Below, one piece after another: positions 12,616-21,563 of a stretch of 64,000 bases of DNA (positions within the stretch are counted from its first letter, which is position 1; every line of letters starts with the position of its first letter). Source of the DNA: Paracoccaceae bacterium (lineage in GTDB: Bacteria; Pseudomonadota; Alphaproteobacteria; Rhodobacterales; Rhodobacteraceae); the NCBI GenBank assembly GCA_024742835.1, contig JANSXS010000009.1, positions 27,486-91,485 on the forward strand. The letters run 5' to 3'. A model generated the notes under the pieces. It ran no database searches, was not told the origin of the DNA, and worked only from the letters and a program-made list of their open reading frames with translations. Made by a program: the position numbers and the translations under genes.

Positions 12616-14125
12616 TGAGAGCCTCGTAAATGCGCGCCAACTCTCGGCGCTGAAGTTTACCATTTGCGCCGGTGGGCAGCGCGTCCAGATGAAAATAGTC
12701 TCTTGGCTGCTTGTAACCAGCCAAACGCTCGGCTGCAAAACGGTGCAGCGCGTCCGCGTCAAGAGGCGCGGGGCCGATGTAAAAGGCCATGATCAGCCGC
12801 GCATCGCGCTTGACCTCGATGTCGGTGACGGCGGCTTGGCCGATGCCGGGATGGGTGTTCAGCACGGCTTCGACCTCCAGTGGTGACACGCGAAAGCCGC
12901 CGGCATTCATCATGTCATCCGCGCGCCCCAGATAGGTGATCTCGCCGCCAGCGTCCATCACTCCCTGATCGCCGGTCAGAAACCACGCGCCCTGCATCCG
13001 CGCCTCGGTCGCGTCGGGCGCGCCCAGATAGCCCAACATCAGGCCGGAATCGCCGCGATGCACCGCGATGGTGCCTTCCTCGCCGCGCGGCACCGGGCCG
13101 TCGGGGCCAAGGATGGCCACGCGCCGGCCCGGTTGGGGCCGACCCAGTGTGCCGGGGGTGCCGGGGTCATCCGGGCTGGCGGAAATGAAGGTGGAACATT
13201 CCGACATCCCGAACGCCTCGTAAATCTGCGTTCCGGTGGATGTTTCCCATGACTGCCGGATCGTTTCCGACAGCTTCTCGCCCGCCGATAGCGCATGGCG
13301 CAGACGCGGTAGGGTGGGCATCTGCCCACCCGGCATCTTGCGGAACACACCCGGTGCCGCGGCAAAGATCGTCGCGTCGTGGCGCTTCATCAACAGTGGC
13401 AGTTGTGCCGGGGTGATTCCGGCACTGGGGATCAGTGCGGTTGCGCCCGCCGCCCACGGGTCCATCAGCCCGGTACCAAGCGTATAGGTCCAGTTGAATG
13501 CACCCGCATGTAGCAGCCGGTCATCTTGACGCAGCCCGTACCAGCCCTCAACCATCATTTGCCGCGCCCAGATGGCGCGATGCGCATGAACCACGGCGCG
13601 CGGAATGCCCGATGTGCCGGAGGTGAAGACGATATAGCCGGGCCTGTCAGGGTCGCCCATTGCGTAGTGCGCGGCCGGCAGATCGCGCATGTCTGACAGT
13701 GCGCCCGTTCTAATCACTGGCAGGTCCGTGTCGGGGCAGGCCACGCCCTCGGCCAGCAGGATCGCACGCGGCGTGACGGTCTCGATGATCCCCGCCACCT
13801 CGCGCGATGTCAGTTGTGCCGATGTCGGCACAGGCACCAGCCCCACCGCAAGCGCGCCGAGATAGGCCACCGGGAAATCCACGGTGTTTCCCAGCCGCAT
13901 CAGAACCCTGTCGCCGGGATACAGCCCTGCCTGCAACAGCCCCGTGCCGGTCCCCAGCACCGCCGCCTTCAGCCGCGCAAAGCTCCAGCGTTTGGCACCC
14001 GACAGCCCCAGCACCGCAAGCGCCACCTTGTCGGGCAGCGCGTCCGCATGGCGCAGCACATGCGCGGCCATGTTGAACGGCGCGGGGCAGGGCGGAAAGG
14101 GCGTGGACCTGATCTCGGACAGCAT
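12602..14125 (-). CDS. AMP-forming acyl-CoA ligase (benzoate-CoA ligase-like)
   Basis: A 507-residue ANL-superfamily enzyme that activates a carboxylic acid as acyl-AMP and transfers it to CoA. The P-loop-like motif is YIVFTSGTSGIPRAVVH, followed by YEAFGMSECSTFIS, the hinge region WFLTGDQGVMDAGGEITYLGRADDMMNAGGFRVSP and the catalytic Lys in TGANGKLQRREL. The layout (short N-terminus, aromatic-acid ligase-like blocks) suggests an aromatic or short-chain acid, but the substrate cannot be assigned. A palindromic repeat lies inside the gene (13309-13331). Divergent from an XRE-cupin regulator. Confidence 0.87.
   Translation of the reverse strand: MLSEIRSTPFPPCPAPFNMAAHVLRHADALPDKVALAVLGLSGAKRWSFARLKAAVLGTGTGLLQAGLYPGDRVLMRLGNTVDFPVAYLGALAVGLVPVPTSAQLTSREVAGIIETVTPRAILLAEGVACPDTDLPVIRTGALSDMRDLPAAHYAMGDPDRPGYIVFTSGTSGIPRAVVHAHRAIWARQMMVEGWYGLRQDDRLLHAGAFNWTYTLGTGLMDPWAAGATALIPSAGITPAQLPLLMKRHDATIFAAAPGVFRKMPGGQMPTLPRLRHALSAGEKLSETIRQSWETSTGTQIYEAFGMSECSTFISASPDDPGTPGTLGRPQPGRRVAILGPDGPVPRGEEGTIAVHRGDSGLMLGYLGAPDATEARMQGAWFLTGDQGVMDAGGEITYLGRADDMMNAGGFRVSPLEVEAVLNTHPGIGQAAVTDIEVKRDARLIMAFYIGPAPLDADALHRFAAERLAGYKQPRDYFHLDALPTGANGKLQRRELARIYEALNGKT
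13309..13331. repeat. Copy of a dispersed palindrome (gtagggtgggca) inside the acyl-CoA ligase gene
   Basis: Left arm gtagggtgggca (13309-13320) and right arm tgcccaccc (13323-13331) form a 9-bp perfect stem with a 2-base loop. The same 12-base arm makes a longer perfect palindrome at 34334-34360 between fdhB and fdhC. Here it is translated on the minus strand as GGQMPTLP in the ligase. Confidence 0.6.
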
Positions 14126-14154
14126 GGCACGGGCTTAGGGGCCGACCGGGCCAG

Positions 14155-14183
14155 TTGCAAGTGCGCCAGCCGCTGCGTATAGC
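14155..14183 (+). promoter_or_regulatory. Putative promoter of the XRE-cupin gene
   Basis: TTGCAA (14155-14160), a 17-base spacer and TATAGC (14178-14183). The expected transcription start falls about 2 bases before the ATG at 14192, so the mRNA would be leaderless or nearly so. No ribosome-binding site is present ahead of the ATG, which agrees. Confidence 0.45.
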
Positions 14184-14191
14184 TTTCCAAC

Positions 14192-14815
14192 ATGGAAGAT
14201 CGCTCGCCCGTCAGCCTGATCCGCATCGCCCGCGAAAGCGGGGCCGAGGACTCGGCAGAACCGCTCAACCTGGGCGAGCGGGTGCGCGAATTGCGCAAGT
14301 CTCGCGGCTGGACGCTGGAACAGGCGGCGAAACAGGCCGGGCTTGCGCGCTCTACCCTGTCCAAGATCGAAAATGGCCAGATGTCGCCCACCTACGAGGC
14401 GCTCAAGAAGCTGGCCGAGGGGTTGCAGATTTCCGTCCCGCAGCTTTTTACGCCGCCGCAACAGGACCGCATCAGCGGGCGCATGGCGGTGACCAAGGCG
14501 GGGCAGGGCACGCATCACGCCACCACCACCTACGAGCACGAGTTGCTGGCCGATATGCTGTCGAAAAAGCGGATGCTGCCCTACCGCGCAAGGATCCGGG
14601 CGCGATCCGTCGACGAGTTCGACGGCTGGGTGCGCCATGACGGCGAGGAATTTCTGTACGTCCTGACCGGCGTGGTCCGGCTTTATACCGAATTTTACGA
14701 ACCCATCGAAATGCGCCGCGGCGACAGCGCCTATTACGACGCGACGATGGGTCACAATGTCGTGTCCGTGTCCGAGGAGGATGCGACGATCCTGTGGATC
14801 ACCTCGCTCGGCTGA
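14192..14815 (+). CDS. XRE-family transcriptional regulator with C-terminal cupin
   Basis: A 207-residue regulator. A helix-turn-helix of the Cro/XRE type covers residues about 29-83 (LGERVRELRKSRGWTLEQAAKQAGLARSTLSKIENGQMSP...). A cupin sensor domain follows (about 135-205, with EEFLYVLTGVVRLYT and MRRGDSAYYDATMGHNV). Such XRE-cupin proteins control small-molecule catabolism. The divergent acyl-CoA ligase, 66 bases away, is the most likely target, possibly along with its own gene. Confidence 0.88.
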   Translation: MEDRSPVSLIRIARESGAEDSAEPLNLGERVRELRKSRGWTLEQAAKQAGLARSTLSKIENGQMSPTYEALKKLAEGLQISVPQLFTPPQQDRISGRMAVTKAGQGTHHATTTYEHELLADMLSKKRMLPYRARIRARSVDEFDGWVRHDGEEFLYVLTGVVRLYTEFYEPIEMRRGDSAYYDATMGHNVVSVSEEDATILWITSLG

Positions 14816-14822
14816 GCGGCGC

Positions 14823-15530
14823 TCAGCCCGACGCGACGGGTCGGTGTGCATTCACCTTGTGAAAGATATGGGTAAATGTCGCGGCCCCCAGGATCGGCAC
14901 CAGCAGGTTCACCACCGGCACGGTCAGCGGGATTGCCATAAGCGCGCCCGCAGCCCAGATCGTGCCGCGATTGGCCTTGCGCAGCGCCTTGGCGTTTTGG
15001 CGGCCGATGCGGCGCATCGCGGCAAGCTGGAAATACTCCATCCCCAGCAAATAGCCGTTCAACCCCCAGAAGATGAAGGGCGCTAGAGGGGCAAAGATTG
15101 CGTAAAAGAACAGCGCCACGATATTGGCCGCCATGATGACGCCGAGAAAATTGACCGAGTCCCTGAACGCCTCGGTCATGGGTTGCGGCTCTGGTCTTGG
15201 CAGGGCGGGGTAATGCTTGTCCTCGACCGCCTGCGCCACCTCGTCCAGAAAGATCGACGTGATCGCCGAGGCGACAGGAACCATCAGCACGATGGACAAA
15301 AGCAGCATCACGCCAAGCCCCGCCACGCTAAGCAGATCGTCGAGCCAGCGGATCTCTCCCAACAGCCAGATCTGCGCCGTGTCGCCGCTCAGCCATTGTA
15401 TGAACCACAACACACCCACGGTCGCCGCGATCAAAAGCGCAAGCGTCAGCCCGACGCCCAACAGCAACACGCGCCGAAACCTTGGGTCGCCAAGCTGGCC
15501 AAGCGCCTTGAAAAACGCACCAAAGATCAT
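14823..15530 (-). CDS. EI24/CysZ-like inner-membrane protein
   Basis: A 235-residue polytopic membrane protein of the EI24 domain family, which includes the sulfate permease CysZ. It has several hydrophobic helices and conserved segments DEVAQAVEDKHYP and FWGLNGYLLGMEYFQLAAMRR. Assignment to sulfate uptake is not supported by neighbours. The start is ATG 15530, which overlaps the upstream nitroreductase stop by ATGA; an in-frame ATG four codons upstream (15542) is also possible. Confidence 0.8.
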   Translation of the reverse strand: MIFGAFFKALGQLGDPRFRRVLLLGVGLTLALLIAATVGVLWFIQWLSGDTAQIWLLGEIRWLDDLLSVAGLGVMLLLSIVLMVPVASAITSIFLDEVAQAVEDKHYPALPRPEPQPMTEAFRDSVNFLGVIMAANIVALFFYAIFAPLAPFIFWGLNGYLLGMEYFQLAAMRRIGRQNAKALRKANRGTIWAAGALMAIPLTVPVVNLLVPILGAATFTHIFHKVNAHRPVASG

Positions 15531-16138
15531 TCCGCCATCCATGTGGTTATGCTGGCCAGATCGGGACGCGGCCGCTCTGGCGGGGCGCTTGTTTCGGTGC
15601 CGATATGGATAATGCCCGCGATCCGCTCATCCGGGGCAAGGTCAAGCCCCGCTTCGACAAATTCCCGATCATGCGAGGCCCAGCCGGACAGCCAGTTGGC
15701 CCCCCAACCCGAGGCAAGCGCGGCATTCAACAGCGCCAGACAGACCGCGCCGGCTGAATATGTCTGTTCCACAGGGGGGATCTTGGCAGATGGCTTTTGC
15801 ACCTCGACCACCGCAACGGCCAGAGGCGAATCCGTGAACTGGCTGCGCGCCTTGGCGATATCGTTCTCGCTGCGCCCAAGGCTGTTGCCGCGCGCCGTTG
15901 CCAGCTCGGCCAGTCGTTTCAACGCGGGCCGTTCCAGCACGACAAAGCGCCACGGCTCCAGCTTGCCGTGATCGGGCGTGCGCGCGGCGGCGGTCAGGAT
16001 CGGCCCCAGCGCGGCGCGATCGGGCGCGGGCCCTGTCAGCGTCTTGGCGGGCCGCGACCGGCGCGACAAAAGGAACTTGAGGACTGCATCGTTGGGTTGG
16101 GGCAAGGCGGGCCTCTTTGGGCTGTGGGCTATGGGCAT
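15527..16138 (-). CDS. Nitroreductase family protein (YdjA-like)
   Basis: A 203-residue FMN-dependent oxidoreductase. The N-terminal LSRRSRP is the flavin-binding RRS motif; KLEPWRFVVLE and the later GWGANWLSGW match the short YdjA-type nitroreductases. Physiological substrate unknown. First gene of a two-gene unit with the EI24 protein. Confidence 0.87.
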   Translation of the reverse strand: MPIAHSPKRPALPQPNDAVLKFLLSRRSRPAKTLTGPAPDRAALGPILTAAARTPDHGKLEPWRFVVLERPALKRLAELATARGNSLGRSENDIAKARSQFTDSPLAVAVVEVQKPSAKIPPVEQTYSAGAVCLALLNAALASGWGANWLSGWASHDREFVEAGLDLAPDERIAGIIHIGTETSAPPERPRPDLASITTWMAE

Positions 16139-16190
16139 AGATGTCGGCGCGCCAGCGCGTTCTTCAAGGGTGAAAACGTGGCATAGGGGA

Positions 16191-16430
16191 TCAACGCTTG
16201 AGGCGTTGCAGGCTATACACGCCCTCCGGCAGGTTCAGCGCCGCGCCAAGATCGCGCAATTGCTCATTGGAAAGAGTGATTTTCTGCACCCGGTCCGTGC
16301 GCGGATCGTATTGTTCTATTGTGACGCATTCCTCGAAGGCGTTGATGACCACATCCTCCTGAAGCGGCGCGCGACCATCATCCACAAGCGTTACAACGGT
16401 CGAGTCGAATTCGTGTTCAATTGAAAACAT
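16191..16430 (-). CDS. Hypothetical protein
   Basis: A 79-residue acidic, soluble protein (MFSIEHEFDSTVVTLVDDG...). No motif is recognised. The coding look (balanced codons, ATG with AT-rich upstream, own frame free of overlap) favours a real gene. It stands alone between the nitroreductase and the divergent M48 protease. Confidence 0.6.
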   Translation of the reverse strand: MFSIEHEFDSTVVTLVDDGRAPLQEDVVINAFEECVTIEQYDPRTDRVQKITLSNEQLRDLGAALNLPEGVYSLQRLKR

Positions 16431-16567
16431 GTGAAAACCCTAACGCGTCGAGCGCGAGGCGCAATCGGCTTTTATGCGCCGAGGCCGGTCAGCGCCCCGG
16501 CGAACGGGGTGGCAAGATGGTCAAACCCTGCTACAAAAGCGGCTCATTATCAAATCGGGAAACGGAC

Positions 16568-17272
16568 ATGCGCTGGATTGCCTTGCTTGCCTTTGCCTTT
16601 CTTGTCGCCTGCGACGTGGCACCGACCCAGACCGGGCCCGTGGAGCCATCACAGGTGCAAAGCCGCACCCCGCAAACGCCAACCACCACGCAAATGCGGC
16701 TCTTTGAGCAGGTCGTTACCCAAGTCGAGCCGGAGGCGGAAAGATACTGCCGCGCGCGGATCGACAACGGAAATTGCGATTTCAACATCGTGATAGACGA
16801 CCGCAAGGGCCAACCGGCCAACGCGTTCCAGACGCTTGACCGCAATGGCCGGCCCATCATCGCCTTCACGCTTGCGCTGATCGCGGATGCGCAAAACGAC
16901 GACGAGCTTGCCTTTGTCCTCAGCCACGAGGCCGCGCATCACATCGCGGGCCATATCCCGCGACAGCAACAGAACGCGACAGCCGGTGCGATCCTTCTGG
17001 GCGGGTTGGCCAGCCTTGCCGGTGCCGGGGCAAGCGCGGTGGACGCCGCCACGAATATCGGCGCTTCGGTGGGCGCGCGCAGTTACTCCAAGGATTTCGA
17101 GCTTGAAGCCGATGCCATGGGCACGGTGATCGCCAAACGTTCGGGCTATGATCCGGTGCGCGGCGCGGCCTATTTCAACCGTATCCCCGACCCCGGCGAC
17201 CGTTTCCTGGGCACACACCCGCCCAATGCACAGCGGATCGAAACCGTGCGCCGGGTCAATAGCGGCATATGA
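16568..17272 (+). CDS. M48-family metalloprotease, lipoprotein
   Basis: A 234-residue zinc protease. The N-terminus MRWIALLAFAFLVAC is a lipoprotein signal (lipobox LVAC), so it is tethered to the envelope facing the periplasm. The zinc motif HEAAHH is in FVLSHEAAHHIAGH and the third ligand Glu is in FELEADAMG. It resembles the stand-alone M48 peptidases (BepA/LoiP-like) that survey outer-membrane proteins. The start at 16568 is fixed by the signal peptide; upstream in-frame codons do not look coding. Confidence 0.9.
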   Translation: MRWIALLAFAFLVACDVAPTQTGPVEPSQVQSRTPQTPTTTQMRLFEQVVTQVEPEAERYCRARIDNGNCDFNIVIDDRKGQPANAFQTLDRNGRPIIAFTLALIADAQNDDELAFVLSHEAAHHIAGHIPRQQQNATAGAILLGGLASLAGAGASAVDAATNIGASVGARSYSKDFELEADAMGTVIAKRSGYDPVRGAAYFNRIPDPGDRFLGTHPPNAQRIETVRRVNSGI

Positions 17273-17641
17273 ATGCGGCAACTGACCGGCGTCATAAGCG
17301 ACAGGGGCTCCAAATACGCCGTCTCGGGCGGGCCCGCGCCCGACCGCGATGCGGTGGATCGCTTTGTCAAGACGCTGAAGCGTGACAAGAAATTCGCCAA
17401 GGCCACCCATAACACATGGGCGATGCTGCCCGCCCAGGGCCCGCCGCTCAAGTCCGATGACGGCGAGGCGGGGGCGGGTATGGTCATCCTGCGGATGCTG
17501 GAACGCGCCGACCTGCGCGATCACGTGGTTGTTGTCACCCGCTGGTTCGGCGGAAAGCATCTGGGCGGTGATCGTTTTCGCCATGTGCAGGACTGCGTGA
17601 CCGCCTATCTTGAGGCGCTTGACGCAGATCAAGGCGTCTAG
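17273..17641 (+). CDS. IMPACT (UPF0029) family protein, N-terminal domain only
   Basis: A 122-residue protein equal to the N-terminal domain of YigZ/IMPACT proteins, with THNTWAMLP, KSDDGEAGAGMVIL and VVVTRWFGGKHLGGDRF. Normal YigZ proteins carry a second RNA-binding-like domain (about 80 residues), absent here. Role unknown, possibly translation or nucleic-acid linked. The ATG directly follows the TGA of the M48 gene with no spacing, so translation is coupled. Confidence 0.83.
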   Translation: MRQLTGVISDRGSKYAVSGGPAPDRDAVDRFVKTLKRDKKFAKATHNTWAMLPAQGPPLKSDDGEAGAGMVILRMLERADLRDHVVVVTRWFGGKHLGGDRFRHVQDCVTAYLEALDADQGV

Positions 17642-17691
17642 GCCGCGCCTGTCACAGGGTGCTTCCATCCACATAGGAAAGGATGCGCCCT

Positions 17692-17958
17692 ATGCCCGAG
17701 ACACTGACCATCAAACGTCACGCCGCCCTGGTCGACCGCATGGCCGAAACGCTTGGCGTCGATCTAGAAGAGGCCACGCTGAAAGGGCAGATCACGCCGG
17801 ATACGCTTTGCGACGTGGTGCTGCGCTGTACCGGATGCACCAATCCTGACGGGTGCGGGCACTGGCTTGACGCGCATCAAGACGGGGCCGACACGGTCCC
17901 CGACATGTGCCGAAACGGCGATATCTTTCAGCTTTTGCAGGCCGGAAACCGCGTCTGA
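17692..17958 (+). CDS. DUF6455 family protein
   Basis: An 88-residue protein with a Cys-rich middle (CDVVLRCTGCTNPDGCGHWL) and a later conserved Cys (DMCRN). The spaced cysteines suggest metal or redox binding, but no function is established. The start at 17692 is favoured over the in-frame ATG at 17683, because the ribosome site AGGAAAGG (17675-17682) is 9 bases from 17692 and would overlap the earlier one. Confidence 0.75.
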   Translation: MPETLTIKRHAALVDRMAETLGVDLEEATLKGQITPDTLCDVVLRCTGCTNPDGCGHWLDAHQDGADTVPDMCRNGDIFQLLQAGNRV

Positions 17959-18062
17959 GTGGCACCGGCCATGTCTGCCGCAACGTGTGGCATCTTCGTG
18001 CACGGTGCGAGAACGACCGCGCAACATAAGGTCACAAAGACGTATTGGTACGCGTCAGGCGC

Positions 18063-19460
18063 TCAGCCGTGCCGCAGACGCCGCCCCCAAAGATCGTATT
18101 CGCCTGCCTCGTCCACCTCGACCGTCACGATATCGCCCGGCGATAGCCCATCGGTATCCTCGTCGATGAACAGACAGCCGTCGATTTCCGGGGCATCCGC
18201 CTTGGTGCGGCAGGTGGCGATGCCGTCCGCGTCGATATCATCGACGATGACTTCTTGCACGGATCCAACCTTGGCCGCCAACTTATCCACGGAAATCGCC
18301 TGTGCGACCTCCATAAAGCGATCCCAGCGATCCTGCTTGACCTCGGCGGGCACATGATCGGGCAGCGTGTTGGAGCGTGCCCCGGCGACGTTCTCATATT
18401 GAAAGCATCCCACCCGATCCAGCCGCGCCTCGCGCAGCCAGTCCAGCAGGGTCTGGAATTCTTCCTCCGTCTCGCCGGGGTAGCCCACGATAAAGGTAGA
18501 GCGCAGCGCGATATCCGGGCAGGCGGCGCGCCACGCGGCGATCTCATCCAGCGTTTTCGCCGCCGCAGCGGGCCGCGCCATGCGCCTGAGCGTGTCGGGA
18601 TGCGCGTGCTGGAACGGGATGTCCAGATAGGGCAAAAGCCCGTTCGCCGGATCGGCCATGATCGGGATCAGGTCGCGCACATGCGGATAGGGATAGACGT
18701 AATGCAGCCGCACCCATGCGCCCAGATCGCCAAGCGCGCGGGACAGATCGACGATGTGACTGCGCAGGTCGCCGCCCTTCCAGGGGTTTACGTCATGCTT
18801 TCGGTCCACACCGTAAGCACTTGTATCCTGAGAGATTACCAGAAGTTCGCGCACCCCGCTTTCCACCAGCTTTTCCGCTTCGCGCAGGATCGCGTGGCCC
18901 GGGCGCGAGGCAAGACGCCCGCGCATGTCGGGGATGATGCAAAACTTGCACTTGTGGTTGCAACCCTCTGAAATCTTTAGATAACTGTAATGGCGCGGCG
19001 TCAGCTTGACGCCGCCCGCGGGCAGCAGGTCCACGAACGGGTCCGGATCGGGCGGCACGGCGCGATGTACGGCATCCAGAACCTGTTCGTATTGATGCGG
19101 GCCGGTCACGGCCATCACCTTTGGATGCGCGCCGGTGATATAGTCCGGCTCGGCCCCCAGACAGCCGGTCACGATCACGCGGCCATTCTCGCGCAGCGCC
19201 TCGCCTATGGCCTCAAGGCTTTCGGCCTTGGCACTGTCCAGAAACCCGCAGGTGTTCACGATCACCGCATCCGCGCCTGCATAATCGGGCGAAATCCCGT
19301 AGCCTTCGGCGCGCAGTCGGGTCAGGATGCGTTCGCTGTCGACCAGCGCCTTGGGACAGCCAAGCGACACCATCCCGATCACGGGTTGACCGGGGCGCGT
19401 GCGGGCGCTCAGGTCGGGATTGGCGCGGTCGGGGCGCAGGTCTGGGGGGTTCGTGCTCAT
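18063..19460 (-). CDS. rimO: Ribosomal protein S12 methylthiotransferase RimO
   Basis: A 465-residue radical-SAM enzyme that adds a methylthio group to the conserved Asp of ribosomal protein S12. In order: UPF0004 FeS-binding domain ([15 protein letters not shown] with later cysteines in VNTCGFL and VTGCLG), radical-SAM core with [14 protein letters not shown], and a C-terminal TRAM RNA-binding domain. The start is MSTNPPDL at 19460; upstream codons are not family-like. Transcribed alone. Confidence 0.95.
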   Translation of the reverse strand: MSTNPPDLRPDRANPDLSARTRPGQPVIGMVSLGCPKALVDSERILTRLRAEGYGISPDYAGADAVIVNTCGFLDSAKAESLEAIGEALRENGRVIVTGCLGAEPDYITGAHPKVMAVTGPHQYEQVLDAVHRAVPPDPDPFVDLLPAGGVKLTPRHYSYLKISEGCNHKCKFCIIPDMRGRLASRPGHAILREAEKLVESGVRELLVISQDTSAYGVDRKHDVNPWKGGDLRSHIVDLSRALGDLGAWVRLHYVYPYPHVRDLIPIMADPANGLLPYLDIPFQHAHPDTLRRMARPAAAAKTLDEIAAWRAACPDIALRSTFIVGYPGETEEEFQTLLDWLREARLDRVGCFQYENVAGARSNTLPDHVPAEVKQDRWDRFMEVAQAISVDKLAAKVGSVQEVIVDDIDADGIATCRTKADAPEIDGCLFIDEDTDGLSPGDIVTVEVDEAGEYDLWGRRLRHG

Positions 19461-19561
19461 GTGGCGGGCTATATCCCGCCGCGCGGTGCCGGAAAAGCAC
19501 AAAACGGTTGTTGGCGGCAGACCGCCTTCCTACACTTCCAGGGAAACGCAAGGAGAGCGGA

Positions 19562-21532
19562 ATGCGCTGGATCATCCGTCTTGTCGGGCTTGTCATGCTT
19601 CTGGCTGTTGTCGCGGTCGGCTCCGTTTTCTTGCTGCCAAGCGACAGGATCGCGCGGATCGCCGCCGACCAGATCACCCGCATGACCGGGCGCGAGGTGA
19701 CACTGGAAGGCGAGACACGTTTGAGCCTTTATCCGGTTCTGGGCGTCAGCACCGGGGCCGTGACCATCGCCAACGCGCCATGGGCGGGGGATACGCCGAT
19801 GTTTCGCGCCGAAAGCCTCAAGATCGGGGTGAAGCCAGAAGCGCTTTGGGGGGGCGATATCCGCATTACCGGGCTGGAGGCGGTCGCCCCGGAAATCACG
19901 CTTCACCGCGCCGCTGATGGGCGCGTGAACTGGGAACTTGGTGTGGACAACGTGGCACCTTCGGGACAGTCCGCCCCCGAGGCGGGTGCCGACGCACCGG
20001 CACAGTCGCGCAGCCTTGCCCTGACACTTGACCGGGCGCTGATCACCAACGCCACCCTGACCTATATCGACGCTACTGCGGGCCGGACCCTGCGGCAGAC
20101 GGGCGTCGATTTCGATCTGCGCTGGCCGGACTACGACGGCACCGCGACCTTTGACGCGGTTCTGCGCCCGGCGGGTGTCTCGGTGGCCCTGTCGGGCCAT
20201 CTCGACCGGGTGGCTCATTTCATTGACGGCGGCGTGTCTGACATGGCGCTGAGCGTAAGCTCCGACGCGGGGTCGGTGATGTTCGACGGGCGCGCGGGCA
20301 CCGCCCCCGAGGTGGTGGGCAGGCTGCGCCTTGATTTCAGCGATACCGCCGGTTTTCTGGCCGCGCTTGGTTTGGGGGATCTTGATGTCCCCGCCGGATT
20401 GGGCCGGGTGGCCAGCGGCGCGGCGGACCTGACCTTTACGCCCGACGCGCGGCTGGCACTGCGCGATCTGGCCCTTGATCTGGAGGGTAACGCGCTGCGC
20501 GGGGCCGCCGATCTGGATCTGGCGGGGGACACGCCGCGCCTTGAGCTGCAACTGAACGCGGGCGCGCTGGATTTCAGCGCCGCAGGCGCAGGCCAGGCCG
20601 GGGCCAATGACAGCGCCACGCCCGACGCCTCGGGGCCCGGCGGCTGGTCCACCGCCCAGATCGACGCCTCCGCGCTGGCGCTTCTGGATGCGCAGGTGGC
20701 GTTTGTGGCCGAGCGCATCGACCTGGGCGATGTTCGTCTCGGGGCAACCCGGATCCTTGCGAACCTGGACCGTGCGCGCGCGGTCTTCGACATCCGCGAA
20801 TTGCGCGCCTATGACGGGTTGATCACCGGGCAATTCGTGGTCAACAACCGCTCTGGCCTGTCGGTGGGGGGCGATCTGACGGCGAATGAGCTGAACCTGC
20901 AAACCCTGCTCAGAGAAACCATGCAGGTCACGCGCCTGTCCGGCACCGCCGACGGCACGCTGCAATTTCTTGGGGTTGGCAACACGGTGCAGGCGATCAT
21001 GTCGTCCTTGTCCGGCGAGGGCGCGGTCAAGACCGGGCGGGGTGTGATCTCTGGTTTTGATCTGGACCGGCTTATGCGGTCTGGCGACGCCACCGGGGGC
21101 ACCACCGTCTTTGACAGCGCCTCTGCCAGCTTCAGGATGGAAAACGGCGATCTGTTCAATGAGGATCTGTTGATGATCCTGCCGCTTGCCCGCGCCTCGG
21201 GAGAGGGGCGCGTGGGGCTTGGCGCGCGCGATATCGACTATGTGTTCACCCCGGTTCTGCTGGATGGCGGGTCCGGCGGCGGGCTGGCGATTCCGGTCCG
21301 CATTCGCGGGCCATGGACCAATCCGCGCATCAAGCCGGATCTGGAAGCCGCCATCGACCTGAATTTCGAGGCCGAAAAGAAAGAACTGGAAAGCAAGGCC
21401 CGGCAGGAGGTGGAGCGCGAGGTCGAAAAGCAGCTTGGGCTTGAGCGGAAAGAGGGCCAATCGCTGGAGGATGCGGCCAAGGACGCGCTGGAAAAAGAAC
21501 TGGAGCGCGGCATACTCAAGCTCTTTGATTGA
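19562..21532 (+). CDS. AsmA family protein
   Basis: A 656-residue envelope protein. Residues 1-25 (MRWIIRLVGLVMLLAVVAVGSVFLL) form a membrane anchor, and the long periplasmic part has the AsmA signature TGREVTLEGETRLSLYPVLGV. The C-terminal AsmA_2-like part has GVISGFDLDRLM. The last 50 residues are highly charged (repeated Glu/Lys, likely coiled coil). AsmA-like proteins are thought to move phospholipids between membranes. The AAGGAGAG ribosome site supports the 19562 start. Confidence 0.87.
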   Translation: MRWIIRLVGLVMLLAVVAVGSVFLLPSDRIARIAADQITRMTGREVTLEGETRLSLYPVLGVSTGAVTIANAPWAGDTPMFRAESLKIGVKPEALWGGDIRITGLEAVAPEITLHRAADGRVNWELGVDNVAPSGQSAPEAGADAPAQSRSLALTLDRALITNATLTYIDATAGRTLRQTGVDFDLRWPDYDGTATFDAVLRPAGVSVALSGHLDRVAHFIDGGVSDMALSVSSDAGSVMFDGRAGTAPEVVGRLRLDFSDTAGFLAALGLGDLDVPAGLGRVASGAADLTFTPDARLALRDLALDLEGNALRGAADLDLAGDTPRLELQLNAGALDFSAAGAGQAGANDSATPDASGPGGWSTAQIDASALALLDAQVAFVAERIDLGDVRLGATRILANLDRARAVFDIRELRAYDGLITGQFVVNNRSGLSVGGDLTANELNLQTLLRETMQVTRLSGTADGTLQFLGVGNTVQAIMSSLSGEGAVKTGRGVISGFDLDRLMRSGDATGGTTVFDSASASFRMENGDLFNEDLLMILPLARASGEGRVGLGARDIDYVFTPVLLDGGSGGGLAIPVRIRGPWTNPRIKPDLEAAIDLNFEAEKKELESKARQEVEREVEKQLGLERKEGQSLEDAAKDALEKELERGILKLFD

Positions 21533-21563
21533 CCCGGCCCCGCCTGCGGCTTACCTCAAGGCC

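Noticed and set aside
19469..21460. 663-codon minus-strand open frame antisense to the AsmA gene
   Set aside because: Shadow frame of a well-supported gene; composition rich in His, Arg and Gln with no domain.
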